A DNA stretch of 64,000 nucleotides, taken from assembly GCA_965249785.1 (NCBI GenBank), contig CBDFMU010000042.1, forward strand, positions 77,440 through 141,439, in the 5' to 3' direction. Below the pieces are notes generated by a model. The model ran no database searches. It worked only from the letters and a program-made list of their open reading frames with translations, and had not been told where the DNA came from. The translations under genes and the position numbers were made by a program. This DNA comes from M3007 sp965249785 (GTDB lineage Bacteria; Bacteroidota; Bacteroidia; Chitinophagales; Saprospiraceae). Shown in pieces: positions 54,935 to 62,611 of the stretch (position 1 is the stretch's first letter; each line of letters starts with the position of its first letter).

Positions 54935-55960
54935 CTATTGATCAAAAAACGAGTCATACTGGTTACCGCCCCGCTCTACTTGACTGGGTGTGGCCACCGG
55001 CGGCGCATTCAAGTCGAGTACATCATTGCTGTTGTTTGCTTTGGCGATGATCTTGCCTTTATCATTGCCCAACAGCATCGAAGCACCTTCTTTCTCCCAT
55101 TTTTCGAGCAATTGCATACCTTCTTCCTCGAAAACGCCATTCTGCAAGTCAATGGAATCCATGAAGTTTTTGGACATATCCATGAAGCGTTCCATCTCGC
55201 CGACCTTCTGGCCTACATCGTTGGCCATCGCTTCGAGGGCCATGTCGTACATGTATTTCTTGTCGGAATTACCAGTCAGAATGGCCTGCGCCGAACGCAT
55301 GGCACTGTGGCTGGCCTTGATGGCCTTGTATTCCTGCTCTTTCACCACGACCTGGTCGGAGAGGTCTTCGAGCATGATTTCCGAGTTTTCGTACATCTTC
55401 GTCAGCACGCGGTAGAGGATTTCCATGCGCTTGTACAGGTCGTCCAGTTTCAGGTTGGATTCCTGCAAACGACCGGCTTTGCGGGCTTTCAGCACCATAA
55501 TAGAATCGCGGCCCACCTCTTTGGCTTTGTTGGCCATGCCGAGGTTGTTCTGAATGTCGCGCTGGTTTTGCTTGATCATTTCGGCCAGTTTGTACATCTG
55601 ACCTTTCAGGCTGCTGATTTGTGTATTCATCTTGCCCAGACTATCCTTCAAGTCCTCGATGTAACTTTTCAGAATGCCGATTGGGTCGATTTGGACGAAT
55701 ACTCCAGTGATCGAACGCATAATGGATTTGTACATATACCACACCAAGTTGCGCATTTTAGGGTCGAGCACCATAAAAACGATGGCCGCCAATACACCTA
55801 AACCGATGGCCAGGTTTACAGTATTCCAGACGATGGTCGCCAAAATGGGAATCAAAAAATAAGCGGCGGCTCCCAGGATACTCACCATAAATATGCCGCC
55901 CGCAACACCTTCGGGGCGTTGCCAGAATGTCTTAGGTTGGCTCGGTTGTAAGTCAGTCAT
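54935..55960 (-). CDS. Membrane-anchored coiled-coil protein (hypothetical, PspA-like helices)
   Basis: 341 residues. Two membrane helices near the N terminus (about 20-43 and 46-64), then an almost wholly helical cytoplasmic or peripheral part with coiled-coil character: EDLKDSLGKMNTQISSLKGQ, LYKRMEILYRVLTKMYENSE, MLEDLSDQVVVKEQEYKAIK. The tail is disordered (APPVATPSQVERGGNQYDSF). The helices recall PspA or stomatin-associated scaffolds, but I do not recognise the family. Third gene of a three-gene run on the minus strand. Confidence 0.75.
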   Translation of the reverse strand: MTDLQPSQPKTFWQRPEGVAGGIFMVSILGAAAYFLIPILATIVWNTVNLAIGLGVLAAIVFMVLDPKMRNLVWYMYKSIMRSITGVFVQIDPIGILKSYIEDLKDSLGKMNTQISSLKGQMYKLAEMIKQNQRDIQNNLGMANKAKEVGRDSIMVLKARKAGRLQESNLKLDDLYKRMEILYRVLTKMYENSEIMLEDLSDQVVVKEQEYKAIKASHSAMRSAQAILTGNSDKKYMYDMALEAMANDVGQKVGEMERFMDMSKNFMDSIDLQNGVFEEEGMQLLEKWEKEGASMLLGNDKGKIIAKANNSNDVLDLNAPPVATPSQVERGGNQYDSFFDQ

Positions 55961-56032
55961 TTTTGTTTGTTATTAGTTGATTTGTTTACCTGCCGAAGCC
56001 TTTTTCAGGCGAAGGCGGGTTGATTTGTTGAG

Positions 56033-56230
56033 TTAAAAACCTTTGAAAAGGTCCACTAAAAAGTGTCGCAAAATACTGCGAAAACGGCGTTTGACAATGA
56101 GCAGCAAAAATATGGCAGCGAATATGACCCACGAAGCACCCCGGAAAATCGGCATCAGGCGGAAGGCTAACCAAATCGCGAACAAAGCGGCCAGAAAAGC
56201 GATGATGGGATTTCTAATCCAGGAGGACAT
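56033..56230 (-). CDS. Small membrane protein (65 residues)
   Basis: MSSWIRNPIIAFLAALFAIW and a second helix WVIFAAIFLLLIVKRRF are separated by a short RLMPIFRGAS loop, and the C terminus is basic (RSILRHFLVDLFKGF). It lies between two coiled-coil genes on the same strand. Unknown family; composition supports a real gene. Confidence 0.6.
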   Translation of the reverse strand: MSSWIRNPIIAFLAALFAIWLAFRLMPIFRGASWVIFAAIFLLLIVKRRFRSILRHFLVDLFKGF

Positions 56231-56336
56231 AAATAAAAGGGCAAAATTGCAAATTGCAAATCGGCAATGAAAACAATTGAGATTATGTCATCTTCATTGA
56301 CATATTTATCTCAAAGTAGACGTTTCCAAATCAAAA

Positions 56337-57008
56337 TTACTTCAAATACTGCTGCATTTTCTCCACGTCGCCCTGCATTTGGCTCACTACAGACTGGAAA
56401 GTTGCCTCAAAATCGGCCTTGGTGTTTTCTATTTTTACCGTGCTGTCTTGCAGTTCCTTACGAATCTGATCGGCGCGCTGGCGGTGTTCTTCGATTTGCT
56501 GCGTGAGTTGTTTGATCTGCTCGGTTTTCTGCACCATCATCGCCTCGATATTTTTCACTTCGTCCTCGCGATTGCCGATGAGTTTCGCACGCTGTTGCTG
56601 ATGCGCTTCATTAAAACGGGCCTGTTCGCCGCTCAACACATTAAGATAACCCTTCGCCGATTCTACCAGTGCAGCTGGCGTCGCGCCCATCGTTTGGGCC
56701 ATCGCGTAGGCTGATTGGAAGCGCGTTTGTTCGTCCATCGGCATCTTCGCCAGATTACGCAGGGCCTGCCGAAACTCAAAATAATCGAACCCAGGCTGGT
56801 TGTTTTTTTCCAGTGCGCCGAGTAGGATTTCAGAGAATTTGTCGGTTACTGAACCCGTTGTACTGGCCGTCGGCGCGGGCGGTGGTGGCGGAGCCTGCTG
56901 GGTAACCTGCGGAGCAGATTTAGGCATCGGAGCAGACGCTGATTCCTCCGGGGCATTCGGATCTTCGACTACAAAAACGGACTTGAATTTCTTAAAAATG
57001 TCGCTCAT
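56337..57008 (-). CDS. Cytoplasmic coiled-coil protein (hypothetical)
   Basis: 223 residues, no membrane segment. The N-terminal MSDIFKKFKSVFVVEDPNAP is followed by a proline/alanine-rich linker. A helical domain (TDKFSEILLGALEKNNQPGF, FRQALRNLAKMPMDEQTRFQ) precedes a long C-terminal coiled coil (EDEVKNIEAMMVQKTEQIKQ and on to the end). Family not recognised. First gene of the run that includes the small membrane protein and the membrane-anchored coiled-coil protein. Together they look like a membrane-associated assembly. Confidence 0.72.
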   Translation of the reverse strand: MSDIFKKFKSVFVVEDPNAPEESASAPMPKSAPQVTQQAPPPPPAPTASTTGSVTDKFSEILLGALEKNNQPGFDYFEFRQALRNLAKMPMDEQTRFQSAYAMAQTMGATPAALVESAKGYLNVLSGEQARFNEAHQQQRAKLIGNREDEVKNIEAMMVQKTEQIKQLTQQIEEHRQRADQIRKELQDSTVKIENTKADFEATFQSVVSQMQGDVEKMQQYLK

Positions 57009-57387
57009 GCGTGGGTTGGTTATTGGTCAATTGGTTATTCGTTGTTGTTACCAGAAAAAAAGTGTTCCAAAAGATTGGACAAAAATGGCTCCCCTTATCA
57101 AAGTATCACCTGATTCGTCGGCGACCGTCCGGGATTTTGCGACAAAGTAAAGGAAATGGGGGGATATTTGAAATGCGGAATAATGACTGCCGAATTCTGA
57201 ACTAGCGCAGTGTAAACTAAAATTGCTTTGAAAGAAAGATGTTTTGCTAAAATATCATAAAAGGAAATTTTGACTGAGGATAAATAAAAGAAGACTTAGA
57301 TGATTTTTTAATTTGAAAGCCATTTTCCTTAACTGGCCGACTAATTTTGCCCGCTCTAAAATAATTCCGCACCCCGCATTTTATCCT

Positions 57388-58107
57388 ATGACTTTCGATG
57401 TCACGATTCCTGTATTAAATGAAGAGCAAACCCTCGTGCAACAGGTGCGCACCCTGCATCGGTTTTTGAGCCAGCATTTTCCCGACACCAACCAGTGGCA
57501 CATCGTCATCGCCGATAATGGCAGCACGGACAACACGCGCCAACTGGCCTCGCAACTATCCCAAGAATTGCCAGAAGTACAATTGGTGCAAGTGCCGAAA
57601 AAGGGCGTTGGTTTGGCCTTAAAAACCTCGTGGGAGCAAAGTCAGGCCGATATAGTGGGCTATATGGACTTGGACTTAGCCACTGATTTACAGCATTTTA
57701 TACAGGCTTATCACGCTTTGGCCACCGAAGGCTTCGATTTGGTGTATGGCTCTCGTTTGCACAGTCGCTCAAAAGTGGAAGGCCGCACGGTGAAACGGGA
57801 AATCACTTCGCGTGTCTTCAATAAGATGCTGCAAACCTATCTCGGCACCCGTTTTTCCGACGGGATGTGCGGTTTCAAATGGTTACGACGCGAATATGTA
57901 CAGCCGCTTAGAGACGACGGTGCGATCTCCGATGGCTGGTTTTTTAGTACCGAATTACTGGCCGTCGCCGAATGGAAAGGCCTGAAAATGTGTGAATTAC
58001 CCATCAAATGGACGGACGATAGCACGAGCAGCAAAGTCGAAATATTACCGCTGGCCAAACAATATATCCGGGCGATGAAAGTCTTGAAACAACGAAAACC
58101 AAAATGA
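57388..58107 (+). CDS. Glycosyltransferase family 2 protein
   Basis: 239 residues from the ATG at 57388 (MTFDVTIPVLNEEQTLVQQV). GT-A fold with ADNGSTDNTRQLA, the DxD-type metal motif in GYMDLDLATD, and a C-terminal GFKWLRREYVQPL and WFFSTELLAVAEWKGLKMCE. This resembles dolichol-phosphate-type or membrane-glycan GT2 enzymes. Acceptor unknown. Its stop overlaps the start of the next gene (ATGA), so they are coupled. Confidence 0.9.
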   Translation: MTFDVTIPVLNEEQTLVQQVRTLHRFLSQHFPDTNQWHIVIADNGSTDNTRQLASQLSQELPEVQLVQVPKKGVGLALKTSWEQSQADIVGYMDLDLATDLQHFIQAYHALATEGFDLVYGSRLHSRSKVEGRTVKREITSRVFNKMLQTYLGTRFSDGMCGFKWLRREYVQPLRDDGAISDGWFFSTELLAVAEWKGLKMCELPIKWTDDSTSSKVEILPLAKQYIRAMKVLKQRKPK

Positions 58108-59054
58108 CCCTCCCTACCCTACTTCTCGGCACCGCCCAATGGGGTTGGAAAACCGATCGCGACGAAGCATTTCGCCTGCTCGATGCCTGGCTACGCGCCG
58201 GTCATCGCGGCATTGATACGGCAACCAACTACCCGATCAATCGCCAGCCAGAAGATTTTCGGGCGGCAGAAAGAATACTGGAAGAGTACGTCCAAGCCCA
58301 CGGCCTGCGCAATCTACAAGTGACCATAAAAGTGGGCAGCCTTGACAATATGCGCTCGCCGGATGCTAATTTGTCGCCCTCTTTTTTGGGGATGATGGCC
58401 GAGGAATATCGCCGCCGATTTGGCGAGAATTTGCGGAGCATCATGTTACATTGGGATAATCGGGAGGATGAAACTGCCATCCGCGCCTCTCTGGAAGCAC
58501 TGGCTTTATTGCAACAACAATATGGTTTGCGGCCCGGTTTGTCGGGCATTGCGCACCCGGAGGTGTATGCACGGGCGAATACTGACTTGGGTCTTTCATT
58601 CGACATTCAATTGAAACACAATGTATTGCAATCAGATTTAGCGCGTTACCAGCCACTTCTTTCCTCTCCATCTTTTGCTCATTCGGATGCAACTCCCCCC
58701 CTTTACGGGGGGGCTGTTTTTGCCTACGGCATCAATGCAGGCGGCGTCAAACTGGATGGCCCCTACCCTGCCGACAGCACTTTTCTGGCGCGGGGCGGCC
58801 AGCCGGAACAGGTGGCAGCACGACTGGAACAAATCCGGAAATTATTGCCCGGTTTTCATCAGGCATTTGTGCGGCCTCCGGTCAAGACGATGAATCATCT
58901 GGGTTTGATTTACGCCGCCCTGCACCCTCGGGTGGATGGCATTGTTTTGGGACTGTCGTCGGTGGCACAACTAGCGGAGACTTTGGATTTTTGGCGCAAT
59001 CTGGATGTGTTTGATTATGTGGATGTGTTTGAGGGATTGAGCAGATTAGATTAA
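58104..59054 (+). CDS. Aldo/keto reductase family protein
   Basis: 316 residues, TIM barrel: LLLGTAQWGWKTDRDEAFRL, GHRGIDTATNYPINRQPEDF, LQVTIKVGSLDNMRSPDANL and the strand with LRSIMLHWDN. The expected Tyr and Lys of the catalytic tetrad appear as NYP and IKVG, and the His in MLHWD. Overlaps the glycosyltransferase by four bases. Its last 100 bases are repeated in decayed form at 60067, 61284 and 62345. Confidence 0.82.
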   Translation: MTLPTLLLGTAQWGWKTDRDEAFRLLDAWLRAGHRGIDTATNYPINRQPEDFRAAERILEEYVQAHGLRNLQVTIKVGSLDNMRSPDANLSPSFLGMMAEEYRRRFGENLRSIMLHWDNREDETAIRASLEALALLQQQYGLRPGLSGIAHPEVYARANTDLGLSFDIQLKHNVLQSDLARYQPLLSSPSFAHSDATPPLYGGAVFAYGINAGGVKLDGPYPADSTFLARGGQPEQVAARLEQIRKLLPGFHQAFVRPPVKTMNHLGLIYAALHPRVDGIVLGLSSVAQLAETLDFWRNLDVFDYVDVFEGLSRLD

Positions 59055-59070
59055 TTTATAAAAATTGGTA

Positions 59071-59976
59071 TTAACGCAGATGCCTTTCGATGATCTGTAA
59101 GACTTCTTCCATTGACAAGTCAAGTAAATCTGCTATTTCTTCGGCGGATTTACCTTTACGGTGAAGCCTCAATATCGTTTCTGTCATTACTTCTTCTCTA
59201 CCCTTTTCCATACCTTCTTCTCTAACTTTTTTAATCAAATCCTGCGCATCGACCATTTTAGTATATTGCTCACTGGCAATGTCACGCAGGTTCTTTAAAT
59301 ATCTTTTATATTCTTTCGCATCTTGCTCATTCAGTTTCATCTCGTCTAGCCGTTCATTTACTTCCTTCAATCCCTTGGCGGAGAAATTACTTTTTATTTC
59401 AGCGTTCTTGAAAAAGTAGATCCACTCGTCCAGTTTATCTTTTACCCGGTCGTGGAACTGACTTACTTTAATAATCCAATACTCTGGATAAATCTCATGG
59501 ATCAGATCTTTTCTATACAACTCCACTTGCTTGCCGGAAAGTGTCAACACATCATTTTTATGAATTCCTTTAAATATAGTCGTGCCGTGATACACATAGT
59601 CCTTTCCTTGCCCTAAGTCGAAGTAAGCAATGGTAATCGAAATAACTTTTTTTACTTCGCCATAAGGCTGCCCCTCCTTGATATGCTCGGTGATGGCTTT
59701 GGAAACGCCAAATAACATCCGGTGAAAATAATCGTATTCATTGCTGTTTTGCACTTCGATGATTACCAATTCGTTTTTGGAATTCTCCACCAGGATGTCC
59801 ACCCGGTTGTGCTTATCATCTTCCGTCTCTTTATTGCTCTCGCTGTCCAGTATCTGCTTGATCGTCACCTCTTCGCCGAGCAATTCGGTCAGGAACCCCT
59901 CCAATATGTCAAAGTTGGCCTTGTGACGAAGCAGCCGCTTCATCGCCCAATCGAACCGAACCAGTTTTTTTGCCAT
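59071..59976 (-). CDS. Rpn family recombination-promoting nuclease/putative transposase, copy A
   Basis: 301 residues from the ATG at 59976. PD-(D/E)XK-type core: Asp60 in RVDILVENSKNELVIIEVQN with Glu74-x-Gln76. Residues 1-241 are the same as in copy B (61396-62271), but from about residue 248 the sequence differs: here VREEGMEKGREEVMTETILR and LHRKGKSAEEIADLLDLSME, against ALEKKEIENVLRLHNRNMSD in copy B. Members of the family are known as DNA nucleases with variable C-terminal parts, some acting in phage defence with an internally translated short form. That role is inferred here. Confidence 0.88.
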   Translation of the reverse strand: MAKKLVRFDWAMKRLLRHKANFDILEGFLTELLGEEVTIKQILDSESNKETEDDKHNRVDILVENSKNELVIIEVQNSNEYDYFHRMLFGVSKAITEHIKEGQPYGEVKKVISITIAYFDLGQGKDYVYHGTTIFKGIHKNDVLTLSGKQVELYRKDLIHEIYPEYWIIKVSQFHDRVKDKLDEWIYFFKNAEIKSNFSAKGLKEVNERLDEMKLNEQDAKEYKRYLKNLRDIASEQYTKMVDAQDLIKKVREEGMEKGREEVMTETILRLHRKGKSAEEIADLLDLSMEEVLQIIERHLR

Positions 59977-59994
59977 TTTGTATTGTTTTGGCTG

Positions 59995-60002
59995 CAAAAA
60001 TA
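59995..60002 (-). promoter_or_regulatory. Possible -7 element of Rpn copy A
   Basis: Minus strand TATTTTTG about 20 bases before the ATG. Copy B has TAATTTG at the corresponding place, one base shorter and off consensus. No TTG at standard spacing was seen for either, so this is weak. Confidence 0.3.
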
Positions 60003-60066
60003 GGGTAAAAGTCGCGAATTTATCAGTTTTTGTTGTAGATCAGTTGTCAAACCGACGATAAAGCAT

Positions 60067-60157
60067 TTGGGCTGTCGTCGGTGGCACAACTAGCGGAGAC
60101 ACTGGACTTTTGGCGTAATCTGGATGTGTTTGAGTATGGGGATGTTTTTGAGGGGTT
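60067..60157 (+). repeat. Decayed copy of the aldo/keto reductase 3' end, fragment 1
   Basis: ttgggctgtcgtcggtgg then acaactagcggagac, ggacttttggcgtaatctgg and gatgtgtttgag match 58954-59040, with scattered changes. Upstream, caaaccgacgataaagcat matches about 58880 with the interval deleted. The rest of 59977-60207 holds no gene. Confidence 0.75.
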
Positions 60158-60207
60158 AAATTCCTGAAAATCATTTTAGATTAATAGAGTACTCCTTCCC
60201 CATTTAA

Positions 60208-60987
60208 TTAGAATTTATATTGTACATCCAAACCCGCTAAAAAAGCCGTCCAGCGCATGTCATAGACCAGTGAGGATCTGGAATGGGCAAAGTTATCATT
60301 CAAGCGTACTCTAGACTGATAAGACTTAACGGACAGCCCTATTTTGGTTTTGGCATTGATTGGGTAAATACATGAGATTTTCGGCATCCACCCATAATCA
60401 TATCGGTGGTAAGAAACAGTACCATACACATAGAAGGGTGGGCCAAAGGCAAATTGTTGATGCGGAAAATATTCTTTGCCAAATACAAGTAGATCGCGAT
60501 TAAGTAGTATGCTGCTAAATAGCCCCACCCCCACACTCCATTCTACCTTTTTGCCAAATTGGAACAGGGGAATGATCTCTATTCCTAAATATTTAAAATT
60601 TGGAAACTGAATGAATCTAAGTCCGTCCGGGTCGCTAAATTGCTTGCTTTGTGGACTAGTCGGATATTTAGAAAAGGTCCATTGGAAAGCACCCTCTCTT
60701 GACATGGTAGAGTCTCCCCACGGAAAAGAAAACACCTCTAAAGGTTTTCTTTCCTGATACGTAATATTTCCTTGTACAGTCACCCACTTGAATATTTTAT
60801 AATCGGTGCCTATACTTCCCCAGATGCCTCTTTTCCAAGTATTTCCATCTGTATAAGTTTCGGATATTGATAATATATCCGAGTATTGAATGCCGAATGA
60901 TAATTTCGGGGGAAAAAATTGGGCGAAGGTATCAAGGCTTAGTGCCGTCATCAAAAAAAGAAGAAGTATAATTATTTTCATAGTCAT
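60208..60987 (-). CDS. Hypothetical outer-membrane beta-barrel-like protein
   Basis: About 259 residues from the ATG at 60987 (MTMKIIILLLFLMTALSLDT, then FAQ cleavage site; the second ATG at 60981 is equally possible). The mature part alternates aromatic strands (LSFGIQYSDILSISETYTDG, NITYQERKPLEVFSFPW) and ends AFLAGLDVQYKF with a terminal Phe. Family not recognised. It is embedded between the two Rpn loci and repeats. A 14-bp hairpin (60997-61031) sits just before its start. Confidence 0.65.
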   Translation of the reverse strand: MTMKIIILLLFLMTALSLDTFAQFFPPKLSFGIQYSDILSISETYTDGNTWKRGIWGSIGTDYKIFKWVTVQGNITYQERKPLEVFSFPWGDSTMSREGAFQWTFSKYPTSPQSKQFSDPDGLRFIQFPNFKYLGIEIIPLFQFGKKVEWSVGVGLFSSILLNRDLLVFGKEYFPHQQFAFGPPFYVYGTVSYHRYDYGWMPKISCIYPINAKTKIGLSVKSYQSRVRLNDNFAHSRSSLVYDMRWTAFLAGLDVQYKF

Positions 60988-60996
60988 GATGTACAA

Positions 60997-61031
60997 AACC
61001 CATGTACGAATTATTTTTTCGTACATGGGTT
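60997..61031 (-). terminator. Hairpin before the 60987 start, possible terminator
   Basis: Perfect 14-bp arms aacccatgtacgaa and ttcgtacatgggtt with a 7-base loop. On the minus strand it is followed by ttttg, so it may end transcripts coming from Rpn copy B, or it may be a repeat. It is inside the first bases upstream of the barrel gene. Confidence 0.45.
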
Positions 61032-61040
61032 GGACGCAGA

Positions 61041-61279
61041 ATTATAACTGATGTTACGCACGAATTAGAATTTATAAAACTGTAAATTCTCCCATTGCTC
61101 ATGTCATAACCTGGACATTAACAATATTTTCCCCCTCTAATTGCCTGTCATTCAGAGCGTAGCGTAGAATCCGAGGCCGAAGACTGAGGCCCAAAAAGTA
61201 AAAATTCGGCTACGCCCTCGGATTCCACGCCTTCGGCTCTGAATGACACACGATAGTAGTGCGTAACATCAGTTATAAT
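61041..61279. mobile_element. MITE-like element, 239 bp, 21-bp perfect terminal inverted repeats
   Basis: The outer arms 61041-61061 (starting attataactgatgttacg) and 61259-61279 are exact reverse complements over 21 bp. Inside, a second inverted repeat (tgtcattcagag at 61146-61157 and ctctgaatgaca at 61237-61248) surrounds GTCATTC-type repeat sequence. No open frame of note. A target duplication is not evident. It separates the barrel gene from the Rpn copy B region. Confidence 0.6.
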
Positions 61280-61283
61280 AGTA

Positions 61284-61328
61284 GAAACGCTGGACTTTTG
61301 GCATAATTTGGATGTGTTTGAGGGATTA
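61284..61328 (+). repeat. Decayed copy of the aldo/keto reductase 3' end, fragment 2
   Basis: gaaacgctggacttttggc then ataatttggatgtgtttgag and ggatta, matching 58998-59040 with an internal loss. The following bases (gataagagggaattatgagg) match those after fragment 3 (about 62440), so the two flank Rpn copy B as direct repeats. Confidence 0.65.
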
Positions 61329-61395
61329 GAGCGATAAGAGGGAATTATGAGGATAAAAATTGATGTAAACCTATATAGATAGTACCAGGCAATTT

Positions 61396-62271
61396 TTATT
61401 TACTGATAACGATTTGTTGCACCCTTTCAACGGTTATGCCTAGTAGGTCTGCAATTTCGATATCAGACATATTCCTATTATGCAACCTTAAAACATTTTC
61501 AATTTCTTTTTTCTCCAACGCTTTATTTATTAAATCCTGCGCATCTATCATTTTAGTATATTGCTCACTGGCAATGTCACGAAGGTTCTTTAAATACCTT
61601 TTATATTCTTTCGCATCTTGCTCATTCAGTTTCATCTCGTCTAGCCGTTCATTTACTTCCTTCAATCCCTTGGCGGAGAAATTACTTTTTATTTCAGCGT
61701 TCTTGAAAAAGTAGATCCACTCGTCCAGTTTATCTTTTACCCGGTCGTGGAACTGACTTACTTTAATAATCCAATACTCTGGATAAATCTCATGGATCAG
61801 ATCTTTTCTATACAACTCCACTTGCTTGCCGGAAAGTGTCAACACATCATTTTTATGAATTCCTTTAAATATAGTCGTGCCGTGATACACATAGTCCTTT
61901 CCTTGCCCTAAGTCGAAGTAAGCAATGGTAATCGAAATAACTTTTTTTACTTCGCCATAAGGCTGCCCCTCCTTGATATGCTCGGTGATGGCTTTGGAAA
62001 CGCCAAATAACATCCGGTGAAAATAATCGTATTCATTGCTGTTTTGCACTTCGATGATTACCAATTCGTTTTTGGAATTCTCCACCAGGATGTCCACCCG
62101 GTTGTGCTTATCATCTTCCGTCTCTTTATTGCTCTCGCTGTCCAGTATCTGCTTGATCGTCACCTCTTCGCCGAGCAATTCGGTCAGGAACCCCTCCAAT
62201 ATGTCGAAATTGGCTTTATGCCGAAGCAGCCGCTTCATCGCCCAATCGAACCGAACCAGTTTTTTTGCCAT
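61396..62271 (-). CDS. Rpn family recombination-promoting nuclease/putative transposase, copy B
   Basis: 291 residues from the ATG at 62271; an upstream ATG (62343) is not conserved in copy A. Residues 1-241 equal copy A, with a few silent DNA differences (e.g. near 62210). After MIDAQDLI the sequence is NKALEKKEIENVLRLHNRNM and ends TVERVQQIVISK, about 43 residues unlike copy A though of the same HTH-like style (EIADLLGI). Asp60 and Glu74-x-Gln76 are intact. Flanked by direct fragments of the reductase gene. Recent duplication followed by C-terminal exchange is the simplest reading. Confidence 0.88.
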   Translation of the reverse strand: MAKKLVRFDWAMKRLLRHKANFDILEGFLTELLGEEVTIKQILDSESNKETEDDKHNRVDILVENSKNELVIIEVQNSNEYDYFHRMLFGVSKAITEHIKEGQPYGEVKKVISITIAYFDLGQGKDYVYHGTTIFKGIHKNDVLTLSGKQVELYRKDLIHEIYPEYWIIKVSQFHDRVKDKLDEWIYFFKNAEIKSNFSAKGLKEVNERLDEMKLNEQDAKEYKRYLKNLRDIASEQYTKMIDAQDLINKALEKKEIENVLRLHNRNMSDIEIADLLGITVERVQQIVISK

Positions 62272-62344
62272 TTTGCACTGTTTTGGCTGCAAATTACGGC
62301 AAAAGTCGCGATTTATCAGTTTTTGTTGTAGACCAATTGTCAAA

Positions 62345-62480
62345 CAGATGATGAATCATTTGGGCTGTCGTCGGTCGCGCAATTGAGCGAGACGCTGGAC
62401 TTTTAGTTTAATTTGGATATTTCTAATTATGGGAATCTTGCGGTAAGAGAGAATTATAGGGAGGATAAAATTAAGGCGAA
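62345..62480 (+). repeat. Decayed copy of the aldo/keto reductase 3' end, fragment 3
   Basis: gatgatgaatcatttgggct then gtcgtcggt, gagacgctggactttt. It has the same join (aatcat directly to ttgggctgtcg) as fragment 1, while the intact gene has 50 more bases between, so fragments 1 and 3 share an ancestor. The gap 62481-62602 has no gene. Confidence 0.65.
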
Positions 62481-62602
62481 CGTGAGTATGGCCGACGTAG
62501 CCGCGCTTAATCAACTGTGAAAAGCTAACTATCAAATGCTTTCAGTAGGCGAACATAGTTTCCCAATCGCTGGTTCGCTTTTTCTCAAACTGGAAAGATT
62601 GT

Positions 62603-62611
62603 GTATCATTT
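62603..62611. repeat. Left target-site duplication of the IS4-family element
   Basis: gtatcattt immediately before the left end at 62612; identical to 63804-63812. Confidence 0.9.

Noticed and set aside
54890..55801. 303-residue plus-strand ORF
   Set aside because: Antisense of the membrane-anchored coiled-coil gene; His/Phe-rich product typical of a shadow frame.
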